Shown in pieces: positions 35,868-46,871 of a stretch of 64,000 nucleotides of DNA. Origin of the DNA: Acephala macrosclerotiorum (taxonomy: Eukaryota > Ascomycota > Leotiomycetes > Helotiales > Mollisiaceae); contig MU119396.1 in assembly GCA_014904845.1 (NCBI GenBank), forward strand, positions 40,235 through 104,234, given 5' to 3'. The notes beneath the pieces were generated by a model. It was not told the origin of the DNA and searched no databases. It saw only the letters and a list, made by a program, of their open reading frames with translations. Positions within the stretch are counted from its first letter, which is position 1; every line of letters starts with the position of its first letter. Made by a program: the position numbers and the translations under genes.

Positions 35868-36397
35868 TTCTCTCCACTATTCCCAACACTCGTTCCTCTC
35901 TACTTCTCAAATTATGTAATTGGAAAACAAAAAAAGGAGAGGATAGTACATTTGTTTCGTGTTGCTACTGCATTTAGCTTGAGGCGCGTATTTTAGATAG
36001 GATGTAATTATGGGATTGGAAATAAATTTGGTAAGTTGGAATGAGTATACGAAGATGATGGATGGGTGGATGTTTGTTATTGGAAGTTGTTGTTAGGGGG
36101 GGGTATAATATAATCCAAAGTGTAATGCTTTTGTCTCTCTGTGGATTTATCAGAGGTTGATGTGATGATGTTTTGTCAAGTGATTCTGGGGGTGAGGGGT
36201 AGATGGCGGGGTATGTCACAAGCCTGTGGGGCAAGGCTCCCTAAATCCAAATTTGGTTAAGTTGACGCGTAGACTACACGACATCTCACCGCAACGACAT
36301 CTCCCCTCAATTTCAATCTCACATCTCAACACCACAAAGAAAGAGAGTCTCTGCACTTTGGTATTTGAAACACAACCGTATCCATTCCACTGTCACC
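35868..36397. other. Intergenic between GT2 and RNase H-like genes
   Basis: 3' flank of the GT2 gene and 5' flank of the RNase H-like pseudogene. Only low-complexity shadow ORFs are present. Confidence 0.5.
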
Positions 36398-37181
36398 ATG
36401 ACCCTAAAAGCCGTCGTACTGTCCGATCATGCTCCCCGACGAGTCGTGGAGGCTGAAGTCATCGAAGAAGCAGCTGTAGACAAGGCCGCCAGACGAGCTG
36501 CTCTAGCAGAACTTCAGCAGATCGCAAGGGCTGCTGCGAAAGCAATGAAAATCGCTGCAAAGGTAGCTGAGGAGAAAGCTGCTGCCGCCGCCAACGAACG
36601 CAATCGTCGAATCTTCAACCACAAAAACAACAGCTGCTGGGAGGATCGGGAAGATCAAGTTCGACGCCTGTGCCGAGACAGCAGTATGATAGTCCTCAAT
36701 ATTGATGGAGCATGCTCGAAGAACGGACGAGACGGCGCGGAAGCTGCTTATGGGGTGTAGTTGGGGAGGATTCGAAACACAATGATTGCAATTACGTGCC
36801 GGAGAAGTATAAACAGACGAATCAAGTAGCAGAACTTTACGCCGCGAAGATGGCGTTAAAGGAGGTGACCAGCTTGTGGGAGTGGGTGAGGAGGAGGATG
36901 AGGAGGAGGAAGCGGACGAGAAGGTTGATTTTGATGGGGTGTTGGTCATATCTGATTCAGCGTACTCGGTAAATGGTATCACAGACTGGGTTTGGACTTG
37001 GGCGGAGAATGGTTAGCTGAGCTCTGAAGGAGAGCCTGTTGCAAATAGGGGATTGTGGAGGTGGCTTCACAGGATCGTCTTAGAACTGCAGGCTGTGGGG
37101 TTGGAGGTACGTTTTGTTCATGTGAGGAGGGAGACGAATCAAGAAGCGGACGAGTTGGCGAAGTCTGTACTGTATGAGTAG
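36398..37181 (+). pseudogene. RNase H-like gene broken by frameshifts and a nonsense codon
   Basis: From ATG 36398 the frame encodes an Ala/Glu-rich helical N-terminus, then IVLNIDGACSKNG, the first RNase H strand with catalytic Asp, up to GAEAAYGV and a stop (36758-36760). The domain resumes in a second frame (VGEDSKHN..., then NQVAELYAAKMAL with catalytic Glu), consistent with a one-base loss near 36,759. A second shift near 36,880, in a GAG/GAT-rich tract, leads to a third frame with VLVISDSAYSVNG (third acid). This is interrupted by TAG at 37013-37015 where Trp is expected (ENG-stop-LSSEGEPVANR), then LEVRFVHVRRETNQEADELAK (fourth acid) and a stop at 37,181. All four active-site acids are still spelled out, but not in one frame. 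TGG to TAG is a CpA to TpA change on the other strand. Confidence 0.75.
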
Positions 37182-37338
37182 GAAGGAGATAACTGCCGGG
37201 TATCTCGAGGTATGATCCTCATTCTCAAGATTCTGGCGAATCTTGTTCGTTGACGAGACCAGCCGCCCCAGATATCAACCACGGCCGTTGTCCACCGCAC
37301 ATCACCCCGGGTCCTCCCATCCCAACAATTCATCCCAT

Positions 37339-38057
37339 TCAACCCGCGAAATTAAGAGCCATCTTCGCCTCCTTCTCAGCAAACCTATTTTGCTTCCTGT
37401 GCACCTTCCAAAACTTCACCAAAACGCCCTTCCGTCCAAGCTCCAAAATCAGCTTATGCACCTCTTTATAGTAGGCAGCATACGCAACTTGTAGTCCCTT
37501 GGAATTTATCCAACCCTGAACAGCCCATTTATAAACACTGTCTGTGACACTGTTGAAGAGTTGGGAAGAGTCGGTCTTGATGACAAGCAGCTGTGTGTGT
37601 TCAAGCCGGGTACCGACAGAGTCTCGGATAGTTTGGAGAGTGGTCATGGTCGCATAGATCTCAGTGAGCTAGATGAGAATTAGATCTTGAGGTCTTTGGA
37701 ACAATGGGGCTTGATGATTACTTGGTTATTTGGCTCGATATTGGAGGGCAAGAGCTGCGCGTGGTTGTAAGGGCATTTGGGACCGAAGAAGATGGCATAA
37801 GCAGCCTGGAAGAGTCAATCAATAACTCAGACCACATCGGCGCAACCAATAATTACAGGGACTCGGGAGGGTTGGATGTGTTGGGAACTTGCCTTAGCGT
37901 GCTGGGTGTTGGCTTGGATAATCGAGCCATGGATATCAACGACGAGTGAATCTTCATGGTATGGGAGTCTCTGGACTTTGGTAGTGGGGTCGAGGAAGAG
38001 GGAGAGGCCAATATCTTCGTGGGTGTGCTCAGCTTCATGGAATACACGGGTCTCCAT
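37339..38057 (-). CDS. RNase H-fold protein, partly eroded active site (paralogue 1)
   Basis: Three exons (38057-37893, 37805-37722, 37668-37339) give 192 aa. The first intron uses a GC donor (AAG|GCAAGT) with a normal CAG acceptor; the second is GT-AG. The RNase H fold is recognised from strand-helix order: SLVVDIHGS (first Asp), AAYAIFFGP, NNQLTEIYATM (Glu), LLVIKTDSSQLFNSV (Asp), and a C-terminal VKFWKVHRKQNRFAEKEA, where the usual fourth Asp is Glu. The gene shares exon layout with the next one upstream, including a middle exon of exactly 84 nt in both, so they are tandem duplicates. Without a C-terminal extension or fusion it is a stand-alone RNase H-like protein; nuclease activity is uncertain. 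Confidence 0.75.
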
Positions 38058-38506
38058 CTTGGTTGTTGGTAGCTGCTCTGTCCTGGCGACAGCTAACGTG
38101 GAATGATTTGGGTGGGTAGACAGTAAGAATTTGCGCTTCTAGGTGACAGGTACCGGGCGGAAAGTATGTTGCATTCATGTGACTAACATAGAAGCGTATG
38201 AATTGGCCATATCACACTACTAAAGATGGTGGAGTTGAGCGTACTCGGCTCCTAGCTAGGAAGGGACTATATACCTCAAATAAAAGTGGCCAGGCAAGCT
38301 TCCTTATATTACAGCATTTCTGCAGGATGTAGAACTTTTGAAGACGGAAAGCACTCAAAGCTTCTGGGGAAATGGCTGTATTGGCTAGGAGCCCGCCAGG
38401 AAACGGAAGTTCACCTACTGGCAAAGAATCCAAGCTCTGCATAGTATTCTTACAGCATGCCATCCAGTCCAAAGAAGCCTCCATATCTCCGTCTCTACGA
38501 CCCCTC
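38058..38506. other. Intergenic between RNase H-fold paralogues
   Basis: Nothing recognised; holds the promoter of paralogue 1 and the 3' end of paralogue 2. Confidence 0.5.
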
Positions 38507-39279
38507 TCATCGCCCATCCACCCCAATAACCCTCTTCGCCATCTCCTCGACAGCCTGATTTAATTCTCTATGAATTGCCCAAAACTTGACCTCCACACCC
38601 TTCTTCTCCATCTCTTCGATCAACTCATGCAACTCTTTATACTGCTCCCCAAACCCGACCACTCTTCCCTTACTGTTCTTCCAATCTCTGTCGGCCCATG
38701 TAAACACCGATTCGGTGATATGATCAAAGAATCCTTGGGCATCGCTGTTTTTGGTGACTTTGAATACGATTGTCTTTGGAGGAGGCTGGAATGGAATCTT
38801 GGGGATGAGGTCTCGGAGAGCCACTAGAGTGGCGTAGAGGGGTAAGAGCTGTATTGGAGATTAGATTCGGACCTTGATATCCGTGGCGGGATTGATCTAA
38901 TGGCCCATCAAAGAGCTGGTATGCTTACTTGGACATTTGGCTCGTATTTGTGGGGCAGGAGTCGGGCGGAGTTGTAAGAAGATTCGGGGCCGAAAAGGAT
39001 GGCGTATGAGCCCTGGAGACGACACTCGTTAGTTCGAATGTTGGACGTCCTGGGGAGGAACTCTGTGGGGTGTACTTAGGTGCGTACCTTTTTATGCCAG
39101 CCTTTATTGCCAGCAGTATTGGCTCCTCCAATATCGACGACAATGGTGTCTTCATGGAAAGGGATTTGCTGGACTCCGGTGGCGGGATCGCAAATGAGGG
39201 AGAAGCTGCCGACCGTTTCGTATGTATATTCCCTGTCATCGAAAACACGGGCGTAGGTTTTACTTCTTGGCCTTTGCAT
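38507..39279 (-). CDS. RNase H-fold protein, degenerate active site (paralogue 2)
   Basis: Three exons (39279-39088, 39012-38929, 38848-38507), both introns GT-AG, give 205 aa. An alternative upstream ATG at 39351 would add 24 residues; 39279 was chosen by alignment with the neighbouring paralogue. The fold is the same as in paralogue 1 (IVVDIGGAN, SYAILFGPESSYN, LLPLYATLVAL, VEVKFWAIHRELNQAVEEMA). The catalytic Glu is replaced (NVQLLPLYA), the third Asp is shifted or lost (VTKNSDAQGFF), and the fourth position reads Val-Glu. At most the first acid survives cleanly, so it is probably not a nuclease but keeps a clean reading frame, suggesting a retained non-catalytic role. Confidence 0.74.
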
Positions 39280-39840
39280 GATTTCTATGTACTTGTAGAT
39301 GCAGCGAGTCAGCGCGAATTTGAAGGGATGTGGCAAAGATAAATCGCACACTTGGTTGCGGATGTTTGCTTGTGTCTGTTGGAAAGGAGCGGTCCGACAA
39401 CGGAGACCGGTTCTTGATAAAAATTATGCGAGCGCTAGGAAGCTAGAGTTCAGGATGGTCAAGTGAATCTGATTGAAAGTGACACTCTTGAATATGTGCA
39501 GACGCCACGTTTTTGGAAGCGAATGTCGGTCCTCAGGGAGAGGCTCTCAAGCGAGGATATCACTTCAAACAAAGTACAGCCTAGATTTTAGTATCGTTGA
39601 ACGTCATTTGTAAGGGAAAGTTGGGGAACGTAGAAGCTTGAATGTACGCGGTCAAATATTCTATGAATTGGTTCAAACTATGCATAAAGCATTGCCGAAA
39701 GTATATGAAATCCATTGTCCATTGTCCGTTGTTTAGGAATCAGTTTCCATCCATTCGCCTCTTTGCTAACGTCGGCCAATACTCCTAGATCTTCCAAACA
39801 CTCAGCCAACTACATTTTGGTGTTTTACTCAGGTTCTGCT
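39280..39840. other. Intergenic, nothing recognised
   Basis: 5' flank of RNase H-fold paralogue 2. No coding or repeat structure was identified. Confidence 0.45.
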
Positions 39841-40189
39841 TACCCCAGGGCAATCAATCTGTCTGCATCGTCGTTCAAATGTGTCCCGCACCAATCCAAA
39901 TTGTCCTCGAGCCAATACCCCGCAAATCCGTCGAGGACTTCCAAGATTCCTCCCTCCTTGCAATGTGTCTTATCTTCCACATCGCCAAGTCGTCTATGTC
40001 CACGTCTTCTTCAAGGTCGAGAATGTCATCATCCTGGAAATACTGCTGGAAGTCCAGAGCTCGACCCCTACACGTGACCAACATCTTGATGACGACCTCG
40101 TTGGAGTTATCCACCAGACTAGTCAAGCGCCTCATAGCCGCATTTGTATCTTGCCCAAGACTCCTTGTTTCGTATATGTTACCTCTCAC
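39841..40189 (-). pseudogene. Unrecognised coding-like minus-strand fragment
   Basis: The minus strand holds a frame from 40189 with VIKMLVTCRGRALDFQQYF followed by an acidic DILDLEEDVDIDD stretch, reminiscent of the region after a P-loop NTPase sensor strand. The frame then loses character, and a second frame continues with coding-like GFAGYWLEDNLDWCGTHLND to about 39,845. A one-base shift near 39,985 would connect them. Neither end resembles a start or a natural stop. It may be a relic of an NTPase-containing gene; the assignment is weak. Confidence 0.28.
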
Positions 40190-40199
40190 ATTGATTCCA

Positions 40200-43100
40200 C
40201 TTCCATCGCCAATGGGGAAGTGAAGACAGCATCGTCAACTTCCAGAGAACAACAGCAGCGGCGAAAGCGCAGCGTCCAGCGTCGATGATAGTAACTTGGG
40301 CCCAGTCACTGGCAAGGGAGACGAGGGTGGGCCTCGCGATATAGACAATGCATCTGAAGCTGGTGTGGACTGTGTCAAGGAAGATTCGCCATCACTGAGT
40401 AGTGCGTCCAAGAAACCAAATGCGTTCTCCGAAGTTTTCGCTGAAGTTACGATAAATGATGACGAGACTTCCCACAAAGCCGTCGTCAATGCTTACACTT
40501 CACAGAATTCTTACGGGCTAGCAAAGACATTATTCACCCAAGAGAAAAATGATGACAAGTTGGACCTTCGAGCGAAACAAGCAGTATTGCATTTGACTTG
40601 GGCTGACATGAGAATCAAGGAGAGGAGAAAGTGACCAAGAAATTGCGACGGGACGTTGATGGGCTCCCCCCGGATTTCGAGGTGAAGAAAGCATCGAAAC
40701 AGCCAGTGTACCAGCATGAGCTGAAACGGTCAACGCTCTCTGAATTTCGACCGAGGATGAATCTAAAATCATTCCCAATAAAAAAAGACCAGCCGCGGAA
40801 GCTCTGGTTACTGACCTCAATGTTCCAAGAGCTTTAGGAACCATTGCTAGCGAGCCGGAGGTCAAAACGAGAGAGAACACTGACACCGCAGACCCAAAAC
40901 TGGCCCCTTTACCCAGTTCAGACATCGAGACCACATTACAGATACCAGAAAGACTACTAATCCGGTCTCGCGCATTGCTTACTCTTCTTGGACGCATCTA
41001 GGGAGAAGGGATTATATCCAATGGGCTCACGAGACATATTGAGACTTCTGCGCCAGTCGTTTTCTTGAGACCTTTCAAGCTCTTCGTTACCTACGAAAAA
41101 GAGGTTAGGGCCGAAGTGCGAGAACTGGAGTTGAAAATCGAAAAGGAGGCCGAGCTTGCATCGAGCGTATCACAAGTCCCAGTACCCAAGAAGGACATTC
41201 TAGACTTTGACAATAAGGATCTTCTAGCAGGCTTGAAGTGTTGATCCAATTTCTTGACATAGATCTGAAAGCAACGTTCGAATTGAGGAGGAAGGTCAAG
41301 GAGGGCACAGCAACACATATTGAATTCCAAGACTTGTGGCATCTCTTCAATCCGGGAGATCTAGCCATAGACTCTTCGAAGGAATCAGAAGTCTATCGCG
41401 TACTTAGCTATACCGTAAGTATTCGTCTGGTCTGATAGAGCGCTGATGTTCATGATTGCTGCTGACTCCCATGACTCATGACCAGGGCGGCCGTGAGATC
41501 CTCATCGATAAGATAGAGCCAAGCCAGAAGCCCGTACCACTTGAAGGCTTCATGGTTGATTGTTACAATCTCGATTACAATGGATCGGTATATGGCCCCA
41601 AACTGCACACTCATTCTATTCGACGGCAAGTCATGAATCCGACTGATCTCGTGATGCTTGAGCTAACCTAGGGACAGATTCAGAGGCACACAGCCAATCA
41701 CGTACTTATCTGTCTGCCCGATCAAGTTTGATCTCTCGTTTGCAGCTTTGAAACAGAACCTACTGTCTCGAGGTACATAGTTTCTCGAATCGACTACTCC
41801 TCCATTTGCACACAAGATGCTGGTCGGCAAGACACTAGATGAGTCTGTTGAAGAGGTAAGAGATCTTCGATAGTCTTGCACTGCTCGATCTTCTAACACA
41901 ATTAGATTAATGCTCAATTCATAGTTGATATGACCCTGGCAATCAACAAAAACACCGAGTGGACCCCCACCTTGAAGATCAACGAGGCCGACCTCACCCA
42001 GCCTGACAAGCGTGAAACATGTCTCCCTACATTTTGCCGTCATACTAAATACAATGAAGGATGTATGTCTCTCCAGCCCATTTATCTCAGCTGTGACAGC
42101 TAATTATTCTAGGTTGCGAAAGTGATGTGACATACAAAGATATCGACTGGGATGAGTCGAGATTTAGCGCCTATTTCAGAGATCACAGACAAGCCCTTGG
42201 ACAACGAAAAGCTCCCGAGATAGAAGGAGAAGATATCATACTGCTTTCTTCCTGGGCGTATGGATTCGTCTTGAGGAGTAGACGGTGGAGTGAGGAACTC
42301 GAGGCGTACATTCCACCACCACGTACCCCGGCTAACATGACACAGTCACTCTCAAGATCAGCGATCTATCCGAGGTCAAGTACGAAAGCACGTTCGATGA
42401 TCTCACCCTGTAAGTTTCAATAACAGCAACAGGATGTTCTACTGACTCACAGCTATCAGACCGCAACGCCACAAAGACACCGTCAAAGCTTTGGTTCAAG
42501 ATTACACCAAGCCTTCTGCTCGAAATTCAGCTGCCACTTCTAACGTTGGTGCAGCTATGGATCTCGTCAGAGGAAAAGGTTTGTCAACTTCCTCGCGAAA
42601 ACTACGAAATCTGGCACATTTTTCAGGCAAGGGTTTAATCATTCTCCTGCACGAAGAACCAGGTAGGATACTAATTTAAGATACTCCTTCAAAGGGATGC
42701 TAGCCATTGCACAAGGTGTGGGAAAAACCTCAACAGCAGAGTGTGTAGCAGATCTGACCGAGCGACCCCTTTTCCCTGTGACTTGGGGAGATATCGGCGA
42801 AACAGCGTCAGAGGTTCAAGATAGTATAGACTACAATTTTCAGTTGGCGCATAAATGGGGATGTGTACTTCTTTTGGATGAAGCAGAATAAGTGAAACCT
42901 ATAATCTAAACGTTTACGCCGTGATCACTACTGACTGGTTAATAGCGTATTCTTAGCGAAGCGGTAAGTTGAGGTTCACGCCCAAGAGTTGATATCGTGA
43001 TACTAATAGCCGTTATCACAGCTCGAAGCAAGATCTCAGACGAAATGCAGTCGTCAGTGTGTTCCTCCGTACTCTGGAGTATTACAGTGTAAAGTCTACC

Positions 43101-43644
43101 ACATTTCACAATCTACCAAGTCTCTAACAGAGTAGGGCATACTGCTCTTGACGACCAACAGAGTGGGCGGCCATTGCACTTGTTGAATACGAAGCTCGTC
43201 AAGATGGAGCGGAGATACCGCACCTGAGCAAAGCACAATTCGAGATCATCGCGAAAGCTTCTGAAGAGTTCGACAAACATTTGAAGAAGGCTCTCGGAGG
43301 CACAGATGCAGATATTGCAAATGATGTCTGGCTACTTTGGAGTTCAAAGTGTAGGGAAGGCGCCCACTACATCGAGGACGAGTGTTCGGCCTGGAAGACG
43401 CAATGCCAAGGATCCTGAAAGCGATTTAGAAGTCTTCCCAGATGAGAGCGAAAGTGATGATGACGACGAAGATGATGATGAAGAGGACGAAAAAGATATT
43501 CCGGGGAATGATAAGCAGATCAAAGCGACAGCCTCAAGTTCTTCAAGGAGTGCAGTCACGGGAGGCAAGAAGGAAGAGTTTGGAGAGGAGAATATGGAAG
43601 CATTCAAAAAGTTCATGCAATTCCAGAAGAAGGGAAAGAAGTAA
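40200..43644 (+). pseudogene. DUF7025/AAA+ ATPase pseudogene
   Basis: The gene is readable only piecewise. Successive pieces: an acidic N-terminus (GPVTGKGDEGGPR, 40,296 on); a shift near 40,630; another near 40,770; ELKIEKEAELASSVS (about 41,120) shifting near 41,240 to VLIQFLDIDLKATFELRRK; then the DUF7025-type region DCYNLDYNGSVYGP and RFRGTQPITYLSVCPIKF with an in-frame TAG at 41778-41780; then the AAA+ module. Walker A is encoded across an intron as HEEPGVGKTSTAE, the first Gly being Glu. Walker B LLLDEAD is followed by a donor whose GT is AT (42888-42889). DLRRNAVVSVFLRTLEYYS and LLLTTNRVG are kept, but about 43,165 the sequence jumps straight to AIALVEYEARQ, deleting the region that should hold the arginine finger and sensor 2. 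An acidic, Lys-ending C-terminus in another frame stops at 43,644. Confidence 0.82.
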
Positions 43645-44215
43645 ATGGACATTTGGGAGCTGTTTACAAGCAGATAGGACAAGACGTAATTATTTTCACC
43701 ACTCTCTTGCGATAAATGAGTGTGAGAAGATTTGTGACGGTATTATTAAGCATGCCGAGTTTACCTACAGCGTCACTTCTGGAAGCTCTCAAGGTAGCGC
43801 TATCCGAATGAGGCTTAGAGGAATTTTGAGCGATATCTCCGGTAAGGTTGAGGAAGCAATTCGAACTCTGATATGGAAATGCACTATAGGAGAAGAGAAG
43901 TAGAATAACGCATTCTCAATGTGGACAAAGAAGCGCGTTGTGGTGTTCGCACATTTTTTACCGCCTCGAAGTCCAAGCGAGTGCTGGGAATCAGTACAGG
44001 GGCTCGCCAAAACAGTGGCACACAGCCCGAAAGATTAGCGAGTTCCCCTGAAGAAATTGCCCCACTACCCCGCCATTTGCTCGAAGTTGGTGGAAGAATA
44101 AACTGTTAATGGGAATGACTTTGATTCAATGTTATATGTTTAATTCATTTATTTATGAATTGTTCTAAGATAATTCATTCGGATTGTCTTCCCACATCCA
44201 AAAGAAGTTGTCATC
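43645..44215. other. Intergenic, nothing recognised
   Basis: No coding motif was recognised in this stretch downstream of the AAA+ pseudogene; short ORFs only. Confidence 0.45.
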
Positions 44216-44319
44216 AAGTCGAGGTGCTTGCGAGCTCAGATCAAACTATCCCCCGTCTTGTACTCCACCGGAGATAGCCTGTTGCTGTTATTGTTGCGAG
44301 GTCAGAAATATCCAGACCA

Positions 44320-44510
44320 CATCGTGGTCCGTTGTTGGGGCCAAAGGCTAGGAGAAGTCGGACTCCAAATTCCTCGTGAGGCGCCTAGGTCTAGCATGAA
44401 GATGTCGTTCCCATAACCCGAAGTGAGAGTCTGCGAGCCTTGTTGGGAAACGTCTCCGTACATAAAGTTGGCAAAGGCTGGAGTAAGGGCGACTAGAGGC
44501 GCTGGTCATA
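44320..44510 (-). pseudogene. Short coding-like fragment, possibly Kelch-type
   Basis: A minus-strand frame of about 65 codons reads ALTPAFANFMYGDVSQQ, then GYGNDIFMLDLGASRGIWSP, then a stop. NDIFMLDL...W resembles a blade of a beta-propeller (Kelch) repeat as in fungal surface proteins. There is no start codon or splice partner nearby, so it looks like a truncated remnant at the edge of the AT-rich block. Low confidence. Confidence 0.25.
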
Positions 44511-44945
44511 AAGGATTGTCGATTTCATTATGGATACGTTTTGAGACTGATGGTACTTATACTGATGGCTTAGCAGCTCTCGAGTAGTTGCTCAAGGATT
44601 TATCACTAGAAGTATCTTCATCCAATCAATAGAAGATCACTTCGAAGGGTATCATGAGACAAATAAACCATTATCACGAGAATGAGATAGATAACCGGCG
44701 TTCCGAGGAGGAGAATTCCCAATCATCCTGCCCATCGTGTCCACAGTAACAGGCGGTTATCACACGTCAGTCCTAACATAAAAAGAATCTGTTTCGGTTT
44801 GGAAAGGTAAGCAAGGCTGCTTTATCGGTATTACTGGGTGAGATAAAGTGAGGGTAGGCAGCAGGTAAGTATAAGTAAGCACAGGTAAGCACGAGTGAAT
44901 AAAGTGAGAAAAAGGTCCAGGGGCTTGTTTCGACTTCTCGGCTAT
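44511..44945. other. Island edge / transition to AT-rich block
   Basis: The composition is still normal, with no gene. Near 44,860-44,900 there is an imperfect repeat of GTAAG-containing units (GGTAAGTATAAGTAAGCAC and AGGTAAGCAC). The switch to RIPped sequence occurs at about 44,950. Confidence 0.5.
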
Positions 44946-45783
44946 AGTTATTACTATTTTAGTTAAAATTAGACGATGTTTTAAAGATTGTTAAAGAGCC
45001 TATTTTAAATACTATTCGTACAAGTATACGTAACTCGTTATTTAGTTTTATAATTTATTAAACGTTAAAATTCAACGATATTATATTCGTATAAATAATT
45101 TTAATTTTTTAATATAATAATAAATAAAATTACGAATTATTAAACTTATTATAAATTTTTTTTTGTATTTTATAATTTATACAAATTAAAAAATAATTAA
45201 TTTAATTATAAATTCGTATTAAATAAAAATAATATAATTTTTAATAATTATATTTAATAATATATTATATAAAATTATTAAATATTATAATAAATATAAT
45301 AATTATTATATTTAAATTTCGTGAAATTTATAAAAATATAAAATTATATAAAAAATATAATTTATATTAAAGTTTTTTTAAAACGCAATAAAATAAATTT
45401 ATTTTATATATTTTATAAATTGAAAATGAATCGTTTATCGACAAATTTTAATTTAATTAAAAATTTACTAATAATTAAATCGACGTATTATTTTTTATTT
45501 AATTTAATTATAATTTAAATCGCCATTTATTGAGTTTATTAAATTGCGATTAAATTAAAATCGTTTAATTAAATTAATCAAATTATAATTTATTTTTTTA
45601 AACGTTTTAAATATTTTAAATATATTAAAATTAAATTATTTAAAATTTTATTAAACGAATATTAAAATATATTATTATAAAATTCGAATATATTAATTTA
45701 ATTAAAATTTTAAATTTTTTTTTAATATTTTTAAAAATTTAAATTTAATAAAATAATTAACGTATAATATATTTTATATATAT

Positions 45784-45831
45784 AATAAAATAAAATAAAA
45801 TAAAATAAAATAAAATAAAATAAAATAAAAT
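45784..45831. repeat. Microsatellite (TAAAA)n
   Basis: About nine uninterrupted copies of the pentamer TAAAA. This is a simple repeat within the mutated block, probably secondary to AT enrichment. Confidence 0.95.
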
Positions 45832-46646
45832 ATTTAATAATTAATTATAATATTAAAAATATATATATATATAATTAAAAATTTTAATATTTTAAATATA
45901 AAATTTATTATTTTATTTAAATTAATTTAATTATATTTAACGAAATTAAATTTATTATTATTAAATTAAAATTTATTAATATTTTAATAATTATTAATTT
46001 TATATAATTTTTATTTTATTTAAATTATTAATAAAAAATTATATAAATAAATTAATAATAAACGAATTTTTTTTTTAATATTTAATATATTTTTTTTTTA
46101 TAAATTTTATAAAAATTATAAAATTTTTAATTTTAATATTTAAAATAAAAATATATTATAAAATTTTATATTATTAAAAAAAAACTCTTTAAAATTTTCG
46201 TTTTTTATATTAAATTATTATAATTAATTTAAATTTATAATTTTAAAAAAAAATATATTTATTATAAAATTTTATATTATTAAAAATTCTTTTTAAAATT
46301 TTTATTTTTTATATTAAATTATTATAATCGATTTAATTAATTTAAATTATTTTATTTAATATAAAATTATAAAAATAAATTTAAATTTTTTTTATAATTA
46401 TTATTTTAATTAAATATAATTATATTTTATTAATTTATATAATAATAAATTAATAAAATTATTTATTATAAAAATTTTAATATTATTTAAAATTTAATTA
46501 TAAAACCGATCGATTTAAATAAATTTTATATACAAATAATTATAAATATTTATAAATAATTATAATTTAATTAATTAAATATAATTATTTATAATTAAAA
46601 ATTTTAATATTTTTATAAATTAAAATTTATTTATTAATCGATTATT

Positions 46647-46871
46647 AATTAAACGTTAAAAATTTAAATATATAATTATTATATAATACGTATTATTAAT
46701 ATATTATTAATATTAAAAAAAAATTTATATAATATATAATAAAATAAAATTATATTAATTATACAATATTAAAATTTTTTATTATTATTAATCAATTATT
46801 AATAATATTAACGATTTGTTAATAGTACGTATTATATAATAATTGCGTATTTAAATCTTTGACGTCCAATT
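46647..46871. repeat. 68-bp inverted repeat, one arm more mutated
   Basis: 46,647-46,714 and the reverse complement of 46,804-46,871 align without gaps over 68 bp. By eye there are about 12 mismatches; 11 are transitions in which the left arm always has A or T and the right arm G or C. The 89-bp spacer is AT-rich. This fits two copies of one sequence in head-to-head orientation, the left more strongly RIPped. Confidence 0.85.
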
